Source: Coptodactyla brooksi (Eukaryota > Arthropoda > Insecta > Coleoptera > Scarabaeidae). From it: a stretch of 22,428 nucleotides of DNA. Positions 1 through 9,891 of the stretch are shown here, one piece after another. Below the pieces are notes generated by a model. The model worked only from the letters and a program-made list of their open reading frames with translations. It did no database searches and was not told the DNA's origin. The position numbers and the translations under genes are program-made. Position 1 is the stretch's first letter, and each line of letters opens with the position of its first letter. The stretch lies in the NCBI GenBank assembly GCA_033557675.1, contig JAWQRM010000469.1, positions 1 to 22,428 on the forward strand, written 5' to 3'.

Positions 1-726
1 ACAGTAAATAAAGTAATATTTAATTTATGAGCTTATTTTTAATCCAATCGCAAATAAATTGGTATCGTTAGATTCGCCAAAAGATTCCCTTTTTGAAAAG
101 GGCTTGTCAAAAAAGAGTCGCCATTTGAAAAAAAAGATGTGATCGAAAATGTGATTTTGCCAACTTTTCTTATTCCTATCTGTCATACTAATCACTAAAA
201 TTTCGCGACTGTATTTTTCTGTCATCATCTGAGGTTCCTAGACTAGTTTGCTCTCGATGGCCACCTAGATGCAATATTAAAAGTGGTTCTAAAATAGTCA
301 AGTAGTCGTAAAAATTCAAAAATGTTACAATCTGATCCAGAATTGTCTCATAAATTCAAAAACGTAAAAATATATAGGGTGGACCGTTTAAAAATTCGAA
401 ACCGGACCCATTGCCGGTGACACTGGAAGTAACCCGAAAAATATGCAAAAATTCATATACCATTTATGAATTCCAAATTTCAGTTTGACACATCTAATAC
501 TCTAGAAGTTATGGCTCGTTTAATATATTCGTTAATACCTGGTATAACACGCCAAACAAATTCTGAACACTACTGCGAACCAGGAATATTTGAAGATGTC
601 GATACAAATTAAAAATCCCATCACAACGTCATTTAAAAAGCGGTTAGCTTATAAATATAAAAAAATCGAATAGAATTAAAAAAATCTACGGCACTACGTT
701 GTAAAAAAGATTGGAAAAGAAAATGA
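1..726. other. AT-rich non-coding stretch
   Basis: No reading frame here resembles a known protein. A short motif TATAGGGTGGACC near 372-384 is of the AGGGTG kind that often marks insect dispersed repeats, but I see no partner copy that would define element ends. The A-rich end, about 660-726, leads into the Penelope-like relic and may be its decayed upstream part, although I cannot align it. Confidence 0.5.
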
Positions 727-1247
727 AAAAGAAAATGTTGTGAAAAAGAAAAGTTTAATAATAAAGAAAATACATCTTGCCAATTATTCTTAATTGAGAG
801 GGACCGTATCAGGAATATAGCTACAAACAGCAAATGTGATAAAAAACTAGAAGACAAGATAATTAATCGCTCTAAATTTAAGAAAAGCTTAGAGGATACC
901 ACGGTTTTTCAAAAAGAACAGCATGCTCCTAAATATGTTTCGTTGCCTTTCTCAAAATTCACCAGAGGTTTTACAAACATTTTTAATCAAGGTGGTATGA
1001 AAGCAGCTTTTCGGTTGAGTAACACTTTAAAAACACTGTTAGGTAATCCAAAAGATAAGGCAAATATGTTGGAAAAAGTGGAATTTATGAAATAAGTTGA
1101 ACGTATTGCGAGAAAAAGTATGTTAGGTAAACAAAAAGGTCCTTGCAAACAAGGTCTAAAGAGCAAGGAGCCCACTTAAATGGACGTGTAGAAAAATCCA
1201 GCGTAGCTGAGCATGCCTTTAACAATAATCATAGAATTAGTATAACT
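727..1247 (+). pseudogene. Penelope-like retroelement relic, C-terminal part with GIY-YIG endonuclease
   Basis: The frame is open from 727 to 1092. Around 930-1077 it reads KYVSLPFSKFTRG and then GGMKAAFRLSNTLKTLLGNPKDK, the kind of linker that precedes the endonuclease in Penelope-like elements. One missing A near 1075 shifts the frame, and from 1080 the sequence continues GIYEIS, stop, TYCEKKYV, stop, TKRSLQTR, HLNGRVEKSSVAEHAFNNNHRI-type residues to about 1235. That order (GIY, then a YVGQT-like site, then R, then the AEH block) is the GIY-YIG domain these elements use to nick target DNA. The domain has two in-frame stops besides the frameshift, and the reverse transcriptase part is not recognisable upstream. 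The copy is dead and 5'-truncated or eroded. A GIY-YIG domain of another mobile element is a less likely alternative. Confidence 0.75.
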
Positions 1248-1729
1248 TAATAGACAAACAAGTGTAAATACGGGAATTATAAGTCTATAAACAAATATGC
1301 ATTTAATGGTTTCGATAGGTCACGTAGCTCACAGCAGGGGATGGCATCCGGCGACCACTCTTCAGTAAAACCCATTAAGTACCAGTGTACTAGTACAGAA
1401 AGAAAGAATGAAATTTTTCTTTTCTAATACCAGAATTTAATTTTCTTGTTCGATATTTTGAAGCTGCAGAACTGAAACCTGAATAGAGCACTCTGTATTT
1501 TTTGTAAAGTTTTATCTAATCGCTTATTTATAGAAAAAAATATTTCATTCGGTTATAATATACTTGTGTTTTCTTACTTTGTTTACTTAAAAATTAGTTC
1601 TCACGAATAATATTTTCTAACATGTTTGTGTCTGGCTCGCTTCGTAAGTGTTTATGAATGGTTGGTGTGCAGGTTATTGTTTTTTATTTATTTTATTCGC
1701 TGATTAGGGTGAGATGAAGAGGGCCGTCC
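1248..1729. other. non-coding stretch between Penelope-like and piggyBac relics
   Basis: No gene is seen. The first 70 bases may hold further decayed Penelope-like codons (DKQV, REL, WFR in one frame, with stops between them). The 5' end of the piggyBac element should lie here. I could not identify a TTAA-flanked CCC terminus with a matching partner downstream. Confidence 0.45.
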
Positions 1730-1737
1730 TATAAATA
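1730..1737 (+). promoter_or_regulatory. TATA box of the piggyBac-like element
   Basis: TATAAATA is followed by GGACGC, a GC-flanked TATA context typical of insect core promoters. It lies about 235 bases upstream of the transposase start codon, with a plausible 5'-UTR and intron between. The transcription start is expected about 25-30 bases downstream, near 1755-1765. This is inferred from spacing only. Confidence 0.55.
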
Positions 1738-1871
1738 GGACGCTGGTGCTTACTGATATCCGTATACGTCGATAATAACCAAACGTGTAACATCTATACG
1801 TTTACATACGTATTTTTCCCCTATGCAGTTGTATTGTGTTCAGTGTTTCATAATACCTTACTGTGTTTACG

Positions 1872-1965
1872 GTAAGCTTGTTTATTCTCTTTAATTTTAT
1901 ATTGAAGCAATTATTTGTATATCGTTAGATAGCATATATTACCAAATTATATTTTTCTTGTATAG
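1872..1965 (+). other. probable 5'-UTR intron of the piggyBac-like transposase
   Basis: The donor is G|GTAAGC at 1871-1877. The acceptor is a T-rich tract ending TTCTTGTATAG at 1965. The 94-base length suits a short insect intron. The acceptor AG abuts the ATG at 1966, so the start codon would be the first codon of exon 2. No transcript evidence is available here. Confidence 0.5.
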
Positions 1966-3114
1966 ATGAATCGAAGAGCACTTACAGCATATGAGATAGA
2001 GGATATTATACACGATCCGAAATTTATGACCGCAGAAGATGTGGATGTTATAGTTCTTCCTCCTGAACCAGGTTTGCTTACTGTTGAAGATGAAGCAGAT
2101 GTGCCCGGACAACTTGTAGTACAGTTTATGTTTCCTGACGGTTCACAACTGACTGAAGAGGAGACAAGAAACGTTGAAGAACCCAACGAACCTGATGTTT
2201 TATGTGAAGCCGGTACGTCGAATACGTACCTACGTCTTCCCGCAGACGAAAAATCATTTGGACAAAATTTTGGACAAAATGTTTACCAGTTTATACCAAA
2301 CTCTAACCTGAGGTACAGAACTAACAAAAAAAGCTGATGAATTGTATAGTTGTCATGCTAAGAAGACAACTTTAGAAATTGTTTAAGACATTTTTACAAG
2401 TGATATTATTGAACATAAAGTAACAGAAAGGACAACATATGCATCATTCAAGAATGATCCCGGGTTTTCCGCATCAGCAACTGAAATAAAAGCTTTTACA
2501 GGAATTCTGATTTTCTCAGAATATAAATTCGTATCGTCTGAAAAACATACACAGAACATATTGGAACGAAGAAGATCTTTGTGTAGAAATAGTAAAGAAA
2601 TGAATGTCAAGAAATTTTCAAAAATATGGAATTTTTGAAAAAAAGTGTTCATGAAATGATAATAAAATATTATGGGCACCCTGGATTGAAACAATTTATA
2701 CGGGGAAAGCCTATTCGATTTGGATACAAATTTTGGCCTTTATATGACAATAGCTCCAAATTTAAGTTGTATACTGGCAAGATAATTACTAAGAATGAAC
2801 GCGAAGGTTTGACATTATGCTCCAAAGTTGTACTTTGACTCTTCAAATTCAAAAATTCTTCAAAAATTCCCATAAAAGAATTAAAAATCCTTGCGAAGGA
2901 AAGTAGAGTTCATTTGATTACCAATTTGACAGAAATGGAGAAGTCTTATTTGTAAAATGGAACGATAACAAATGCGTGACAGTCGGAACAAATCATGATA
3001 GCATAAATCCTTTATAACAAGCTAGCAGATGGGACCGCAAAGTAAAAGCAAATCGATCGATGCCGCAACCAATGATACTTAAAAATTATGGTGGGAAAGC
3101 ATGTTATACAGATT
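1966..3114 (+). pseudogene. piggyBac-like transposase, decayed
   Basis: The enzyme family cuts and pastes DNA at TTAA sites. The first 123 codons (1966-2337) are open and give the usual acidic N-terminus (MNRRALTAYEIEDIIHDP, then DVDVIVLPPEP). After a double TGA the similarity continues: LEIV, DPGFSASATEIKAFTGILI (about 2365-2510), a frameshift to YWNEEDLC (about 2555-2585), then SVHEMIIKYYGHPGLKQF, GKPIRFGYKFW and KLYTGK (about 2640-2790), YFDSS, and VKWNDNKCVTVGTNHDSINP and SRWDRKVK to SMPQPMILKNYGGK (about 2935-3105). The first catalytic Asp of the DDD triad, expected in an S-(I/V)-D-E-M motif, is His here. A large central piece between the YW motif and this motif is missing, and the C-terminal cysteine-rich domain is not seen. 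A perfect 12-base tandem duplication at 2257-2280 encodes FGQN twice. AATAAA at 3230 is a possible poly(A) signal. Confidence 0.9.
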
Positions 3115-5398
3115 AAAATTCATTAAAACAATTCTATTTACGAAAATTTATAATAATACTTGTAATAACTTATTGTGAAAAGCCTATAGTAGTTTGCTGG
3201 CGTCCTTAATTAATATGAGGAATATTTTAAATAAAGTATTCATCCTCATCCTCAGCCAACATTATTATCTTGTACGTATATAGTTTTTTGGTTATAAATA
3301 ACGGAAAATTTGGACCTGATTGCTGTACTACATTTTTAAGAATCATTTTCTTAGGTACTGCTGCAGTATCAAACTTAACTCTGATCAGCTCAGACATATA
3401 GGAATATTTTTGTTATTAATGTTTCTCTAGGTCTAGCTTTAGCAATTTTTTATAAATTGGCTAAAATGTTTTATTGAGTAACTTCATTTATGTTATGCCA
3501 ATTTTTCTAAATTCTGTTTTCTACACTGAAATATTCAATTACTTTTGTAAAGTGGTAGATTCCTGAAGCCATTTGCTACTCATATCATCAATTTAATAAA
3601 TTGAAGTGATAGTTACAAGCAATATTCAAAATACATACTATATAGTACACTATCTCCTATTGTGCATACTTATAAACCATCGACATTTGCATAGAGGTTA
3701 TGTATCTTTTTCTTATTGTTGCCTGTTATTTCGCACACCACTGTATACCTGAATGAAAATAATAGAAAACCACATTGGCACACTATTTTAAAATACTGTT
3801 TTGCACACGAGATAGTGGGCTAGCTGCTCGTCCCTCGTACAAGAATACAAGGGTCGTGAGTTAATAAGACTTCATCTCACAGAATGCGAATGTTACAGGT
3901 TAGAGATATAAATGCTAACTGTGTTATATAGTTAAACCCACTTTTTCTATAAAGCAAATTCAATAAAGATATATTTTTAAACATGCATTATTAAAATAAA
4001 TATAAAATAAAAGATTAATCATTAATTTTTGTTATTTCCTGTTTTATTGCTCGCCTCTCTTTGCATGCGTTTTTAGTTTTTAACGAATTAAATTATTTTA
4101 ATTATTTTCTGAATACCGAATTGAACAGACATTTCGTTATGGAAAATAGCGAATAACCCCATAGAGTGCTACTAAATTCAAATATACTATAAAGAATTTT
4201 AGCTTTAATTTTACTATAAAAAATTTGTCAATATCAACATTTTTGTGATGTAACTAATTACTAAATTATTTTTTTTTTGATTAATAGTGTAAAATAAAAA
4301 AAGAGTAGGACGAAATATAAAAGAATTATCATTTAGTGCATGTAAACATGTTTTACCTTTCAACAAAAAATAATGAACCAGCGGCTTTCACCATTTCAAA
4401 GAAAAAATTGTTTTAGCGAGAACGCAAATAAAAAAAAGACATAAACCAGTCACATTGAAAGCCACAGATATAACTGGTACAGAAGATAATTTCTAACTAC
4501 GCAAGTACATTTTTTATTTATACGGTTAGTATCCAACACAAATGAATGAAGAAGTGGTTAAACATATCTATTATTCGAAATGGTTATGTTTAAACTCTAT
4601 CAATTGAAATTTTAGTTCATTGATATGCTTACAGGTAAGGTAGAAATAACGTTTATTAAAACATTGGATGAAGTCACGCAACTTTTTTACCTTTCGCACT
4701 ATAATGAAATTGACAGCAAATTCCAGCTTTAATATTTCATACACGCGCAATATTTGTACAAATATCGGCAACTTAATTGTCAATAAAAATATTTTCCTGT
4801 TATGAATAATTACCTAAAACATTTTGTTTATTGGTATGAATAGCAAAGCTTTTAGTAGACTTTCCTCGGCGTGGTTTGGCACTAGAAGTCCGAATGTGCA
4901 ATAAATAAAGCCACGCCTACTACTCCACAAACATGATGATGACATGAAATGATGAAAAGTAAGCAGTTTAGATTATATGTACTAATAATTAATTAAGTTT
5001 TAAAATGTTTACAAAATAAATATTATTGGACATTTACTTCTAATAAAAAAGGTTGGGCGGCGACATAAATGTAAAAATCGACAGATCAATAGAGCTAAAT
5101 AATTTTATGGACTATCCCACCTAAACAGGCTACGTCCATATCTTTTAAGATCCATTCGCATTGGCAAAGCGCCACGCCACGGACATTATGATAAGGCTAA
5201 GTAGAGTCACAAGCTATTTATTGTGTTTTACAGTATTTTAAATGAACAGAGAAAATAAAAGTGGCGAAAAACGGATTCAGAAAATATTCTCAAGAAATAT
5301 TCCTCTAGGCAGGAAATTATTGTAGTAAATTATTGTAGTGGCAGAAGTTTCATAGGAATCTTTTACTTTAAAATTAAATAGTAATAGAATCTTTATAG
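3115..5398. other. long AT-rich non-coding stretch
   Basis: No frame resembles a protein family I recognise. The longest open frame is a 70-codon minus-strand one at 4571-4783, rich in K, I and F as expected by chance at this base composition. A weak inverted pair, GGCGTGGTT near 4868 and AGCCACGCC near 4911, encloses about 45 bases and could be a tiny foldback. The 3' end of the piggyBac element must lie near the start, but no terminus was found. Confidence 0.5.
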
Positions 5399-5714
5399 CA
5401 GTGATTCTCAAAGTGGGTGATATCGCCCCCTTGGGGGCGGTAAAAGTCTTGATGGGGTCGTTAAGAGGTAAAGAACTGTTAAGAGGTACTGCAACGAATG
5501 GGGAGTGCCATAGAATGATCTAAATGGGCAGATCAGTGCACATTAATATGTTTCGTATGAAAATGACTTCCTGCTCTTTGAATATATACTGTCAGCATTT
5601 GGAAGTTTGAGTGGTTTATTCTCGCCATAAGGATTTCACGAGGATTAAGCTCATGATCGGATTTATGGCTGCAGCGTGAAAATACCCACATTTTTCCTCG
5701 ATTATGGATCACTG
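5399..5714. mobile_element. hAT-type transposon terminus, possibly a short non-autonomous copy
   Basis: The block opens CAGTGATTCTCAAAGTGGG, a typical hAT-type inverted-repeat start. It is followed by GATATCGCCCCCTTGGGGGC, a subterminal GC palindrome (arms 5424-5430 and 5433-5439) that I know from this class of elements, and by GGGGTCGTTAAGAGG-like sequence. The eight bases before it, CTTTATAG, would be the target duplication. A candidate opposite end, GGATCACTG at 5706-5714, matches the first seven bases in inverted orientation. However, the flanking eight bases do not repeat CTTTATAG, so the right boundary is uncertain. A 61-codon minus-strand open frame at 5533-5718 shows no hAT transposase motif. 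The left terminus is much surer than the extent. Confidence 0.6.
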
Positions 5715-6374
5715 CCAAAAATTCCTAATTATGTCTTCATTGTTATATTTAATTAACATACTTGAAATCGTTAATCTCATCCATGAGGTTCATTCTTTTC
5801 AATATCTTTGTATTCCAAACAAAAATTCTCGTTTTCGTTTTGGAAAACCAAGGTCAAATGTCTGTAGGTAACGGAGATAAACAAAATTTACACCGCGTCA
5901 TAGAAAATTTATAATACCGCATCATATAAATATTGCATAAAAATAATAGCTTTCCGTCAAGGTGATTTTCACAGTTACCAACTTTTATGAAACAGTCTCG
6001 ATTTATTACGTGCCTTTGGGGAGAATCAATATTGGGCCGAGGAGGAAATGAAATAGGATCAGCAACCCTAAGAGCCTTAACAGTTTAATGGCGTGACAAC
6101 TGCATTAGACAGGACAAAAATAGACCTAGCCGTTACAGGAAGGTGCACTCAGATTGAGCAGGCAGTTTTAATTCGAGCGCATCTCCACACAAATAGACGA
6201 TAGGAAAGATAAATGGAATCATATATAACAAAAGATATAGAAATAGTGTTAAGGGAATCATCTTCCTTCACAGAAATTGAAGGAAGTCTAAATATCACGC
6301 ACGCACTAATTAGAATCATCTTTGCATACAAAAGACGATAGTACTGGGCGTGGCTTAATGTAGTACCAATATTG
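5715..6374. other. non-coding stretch
   Basis: No coding similarity is seen on either strand. Just before the hairpin, GTACT at about 6342 and AGTAC at about 6361 flank GGGCGTGGCTTAATGT, a weak short inverted pair. Confidence 0.4.
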
Positions 6375-6420
6375 TGTTTGATAATGATTGTGACCGCCAC
6401 GTCACAATCATTATCAAACA
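6375..6420. repeat. perfect 20-bp inverted repeat (hairpin)
   Basis: The left arm at 6375-6394 (TGTTTGATAATGATTGTGAC) is the exact reverse complement of 6401-6420, with loop CGCCAC. No mismatch occurs in 20 pairs. The flanking bases do not pair, so the palindrome ends sharply. It produces mirror open frames on both strands that begin with the same residues; these are shadows of the palindrome, not genes. Confidence 0.95.
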
Positions 6421-7282
6421 ATCGTTATCAATGCCTGATAACTCCTTCAATAAACATGTTTGGAAAAAATGTAATAATAACATTACATCAGTAATGCATT
6501 TAAATTTCGAAATACGACCATGCATATGGTTCCTCCACCTGAATAATTTAGTCTTATTAATTCTGTCTGCGAGCTGCAGCTACGTAGAGCACATGTAATC
6601 ATTATGCAGCCAAATATTGCAAACAAAAAAAATACCTTGGATACCTATCGATTTCGATTCAGATTATGAACATAAGTGACATACTTAAGTTTGATAGAAG
6701 TTTGATATAATACTTCTTCAATGTAGTAAGCTAAATATTCCCAAATCATCCTCAATCAACATTACAGCAGAAAATTCAGAAAGACATTTTTCAACGAAGA
6801 CCAATTACAAGCTTTTCTCAATTTTTTAGTTGAGAATAAAGCTTTTATCATTTTATCAATTATTTTTGGTAATTAGACAATTGGTGGAGTAGTAAATCTA
6901 AAACTATTTTTGATGTCTTCTTTAATTGACAACTTCTAATTATCTATTATTTCCTTAGAATACATATTTGTCCCTAAAATTTCAATTTTAGAATATGCAT
7001 CAAAACAGTACGTTTATAACGTCGATTTCACCATTTATAATAAACAGGTATATTATAAACATGTATATTTTTACCTTTCCCTATGTGTTGTTATTGAACT
7101 GTTGACTGCAGCCAATGTATACAATGAAGCGGCATATTTATATATTTTCTAAAGTTATATTTACCGTTGTATTCAAAACAAAAAGTGACGTTTGGTATTT
7201 GAAGCCGCGCATTCTCATTATAAATAAATATTACATCTAATATATTTCAAGAAAGTTAAATTTAACACAACCCCAACGTAGC

Positions 7283-7284
<2 letters not shown>
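6421..7284. other. AT-rich non-coding stretch
   Basis: No gene or element is recognised. A 7-base inverted pair, TTCTCAA and TTGAGAA, near 6815-6836 is minor. Confidence 0.4.

Positions 7285-7313
<29 letters not shown>
7285..7313. repeat. (AT)n microsatellite
   Basis: About 14 uninterrupted AT dinucleotides. Confidence 0.97.
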
Positions 7314-7316
<3 letters not shown>

Positions 7317-7428
7317 GTTATTCCTTAGCAATAAGCTGAAATATTTCGACTACGAATAAAGAAACACTGCTTGTCAATCAGGCGCCAAGAAACATCGAAC
7401 CCATAATGTGTAAGACGGAGCAAGGAAG

Positions 7429-7460
<32 letters not shown>

Positions 7461-7489
7461 GTGTGCATTCTATATATATATATATATAT
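7429..7489. repeat. compound (AT)n microsatellite
   Basis: Two AT runs (7429-7452 and about 7471-7489) are separated by GTATATATGTGTGCATTC. The minus-strand frame across it, with repeated YI dipeptides, is an artefact of the repeat. Confidence 0.95.
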
Positions 7490-8862
7490 GACACCAGCCA
7501 ATAGAAAACATTTTGAAAATTTCATACGCTAAAGCAAACAAAGAGTAGAGCTCTAGAAAAGTATTTTTTATTTCAAAACTGTTCATTTTCCCTATACTTT
7601 TATGCTTTCATTAACTCTCATTGAAACCATTTCCTTTTCACTTAAACCGTAAGTCTTCTAGGTTGTGGAAATCAGATGATCAAGTAGAATCCAAAAATAC
7701 AAAAATATACAGGCAGTTCCATTTAAAAAAATTACCTATCTATTACTAGTAATACATTGATCACTTTGCATATTGAAATTTTAATTGAAAATACGTAAAT
7801 TTGAGAATAAAAATCCACGTGTCCAAGCATTTTCCACAATTTTCTGAAATATCGCAAAAAATCATTTTATACCATAAGTGGTATCCTCACTGTATATATA
7901 GTTGACTATTATTAGCTAGGAACATAATTATTAGCTTATAATGATTATAAGCTCAGAATATTTATGTTTTCTTCTTTGCTTCATCTTGTGCGTCACGGAT
8001 TCAGTGTTTCTTGTTCCCTGATTTACGACTACTATTTCTTTACTTGTAGTGGACATGTTTCAGCATTTATTATTAATGTTATTAATTTTTGGTAAAACGA
8101 AAGAAAGGGGTTCAACAGCTAGGCAACCATCAGTATACTTTAATATTACTGATAACCTTCGAACTTTGGATACACTAAACATCATAAACTCTTGACCCTT
8201 TCAGATATCGGAAGTGGTCTCACAATACTACACTTAGTTTTCTATTATGCCACTTGACTTATAGAAATTTTCATAAAATTGACGAAAAATCATTACAGGC
8301 ACTTTTTTCCTGAATTAATTACTGACAAAAATGCAATATTATATGAGAAAATGCACAAATTTTCCAATAGAGTATAAAAATATGTAAAATATCTTAATAA
8401 ATAATGTGTATATAGGCGAAAAACCTCTCATGGGGAAATGATGTATTAAGCTTTATGACCGGAAATTTATGAATATAGTCAGTGAACAACAGGGACATTT
8501 TTCTAAATTTGGCAAAGAATCTATTGGATGGAAAGCGAATATGAAAAGAAGGAAAAAACTTAATATAAAATCTATATTGGGTTTATTCTAGTTTTGTCGA
8601 TGAAGGCAATGAAAAACCCAATGTTAAACTAGAAGATGTACATTGTACATGACTTTCTCTTACCTTGTCCCGTGTACCTTTCTGGGTACACTTTACCCTT
8701 GTACCATTCTGGGTTTAAATATAAAAAAAATGTAAAAGAAATTTCCATTCGTACCTGCCATCTTCTTTCAAAAATGTGTAATAACGCCCAAACGGAATTT
8801 AGAACTGATGTATAATAATTAATGTGGCCCTCAAGTCTTATAAGGACTTCAAAAATATCATA
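7490..8862. other. non-coding stretch
   Basis: No gene is recognised. AGCTTATAA/TTATAAGCT around 7932-7952 is a 9-base perfect inverted pair with a 3-base loop. Near 8668-8717, two imperfect copies of TACCwTTCTGGGT lie about 36 bases apart. Confidence 0.4.
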
Positions 8863-8932
8863 ATATACACGGTGTTGTATTGAAAAATCTGAAGCTGGAT
8901 AGTTTTTAGAATAAACCGAACGCCCTGTATAT
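8863..8932. repeat. short foldback element with ATATACAGGGCGTT-type ends
   Basis: The left end ATATACACGGTGTTGTATT (8863-8881) and the inverted right end ATATACAGGGCGTTCGGTTT (reverse complement of about 8913-8932) resemble each other: eight matching first bases with one mismatch, then GG-GTT shared. Together they enclose only about 30 bases. Motifs of the TACAGGGTGTT kind end many insect dispersed repeats. A 113-codon minus-strand frame (8629-8970) spans this block. I treat it as fortuitous because it covers the repeat and matches no family. Confidence 0.45.
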
Positions 8933-9690
8933 TCGAAAACTATTTCAAATTGTGAAGAGTTCGATGTCATGTAACCTTTATTTGAAACATTTTTTTTCTA
9001 AAGAGAGCAATACCCAAGATTAAGAATGAAATACCTCCTGTCCCATAGGACTGTATTTTTATCAATTATGATTATAACTCGAGAACTGTTGAATTTAAGC
9101 ATGTCATCCTAATAGTTTTTTACTCACAATTTTGTATAGATTACAAAAATACATTTTGTCACAGAAAGTTGTAAAAAAATTTTTAGGTTCAGTACCTCAA
9201 CCACATGTACGATTTTTACAAAATGGTTATTGTGATTGGATTATATAATATGATATTAGACTATATAATATATGACGGACAGAGCAACCACCAAAAGTAG
9301 CATATATACGCGACAAAAAGTCTACTTCGTCAAGATTCATCAAAATCTCGACATCGATTTTTCTTGCGAATGCAATACTTTCTTTCAAAAGGAAGTAAAA
9401 ATATAGTACAAAGCAGAATTTTACTCTGTATTAGAGACTAGGCTTTTATATATTTGAAACTTTGTCACAGGGAGAGAGAGAGAGAGAGAAAGAAGATGCA
9501 ATGTGCAAGGACCATTTTGTTAAATTCTTAAGTTGGGAATAAATGTTGTAAATCTATTGCAGATTGCTATTGTTTTCATTGAAGCAGATTGTTTTCTTCG
9601 CGGTTGTTTGTTATTTGGAAACAACAACACAATACATAAATATGTAGGCGGAAATATTAACAAACTTAATCCAACATTTATTCTATTTCA
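8933..9690. other. non-coding stretch with (GA)n tract
   Basis: Nine GA units lie at 9472-9489. The last 30 bases before 9692 form a T-rich tract ending TTCTATTTCAG, a good splice acceptor for the exon candidate that follows. No gene is seen otherwise. Confidence 0.5.
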
Positions 9691-9691
9691 G

Positions 9692-9891
9692 TGATTATCG
9701 AAGACACCATCTGTGCCTTAAAGCGGTTTGCTGTTGCCTTAAAAAAGTACATTCATCGTCACCGAACACCACACCATGCTTCATCTGCAGATAAAGCGTA
9801 CTTACAAAACCTTGAAATATTTACAATAGATTTTCTGTATCAAGATTTATACTGGCGCTTCGATGTCTTATTTCGAATTATTCAACATTAA
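9692..9891 (+). CDS. candidate exon, unknown product
   Basis: After the acceptor TTCTATTTCAG|TG the frame is open to TAA at 9889-9891 (about 65 codons). It reads IIEDTICALKRFAVALKKY, then IHRHRTPHHASSADKAYLQN and ends in WRFDVLFRIIQH. GC content is visibly above the flanks, and the residue mix is protein-like: a basic His/Arg patch mid-way, then a hydrophobic-aromatic end. There is no ATG at the head, so it would be a terminal exon joined to something upstream that I cannot find. I do not recognise the protein. It could equally be a chance frame or an old transposase fragment. Confidence 0.3.

Noticed and set aside
633..902. 89-codon minus-strand frame rich in L, S and F
   Set aside because: It is the antisense shadow of the A-rich plus-strand Penelope-like frame.
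1947..2186. Minus-strand Ser/Thr-rich frame
   Set aside because: It is the antisense of the piggyBac N-terminal coding region.
4868..4920. GGCGTGG/CCACGCC pairs here and GGGCGTGGCTT at 6346 as ends of one transposon
   Set aside because: The words are too short, spacing is inconsistent, and no target duplication is seen.
6149..6598. Two overlapping frames on opposite strands starting with the same residues
   Set aside because: Both start inside the perfect palindrome at 6375-6420, which forces identical beginnings. Neither shows a domain.
7325..7525. Minus-strand frame with repeated YI dipeptides
   Set aside because: It is a translation of the (AT)n microsatellite.
8629..8970. 113-codon minus-strand frame, partly hydrophobic, reminiscent of a membrane protein
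   Set aside because: It runs across the 70-bp foldback element and low-complexity AT sequence. There is no recognisable family, no splice-supported context and no GC rise.
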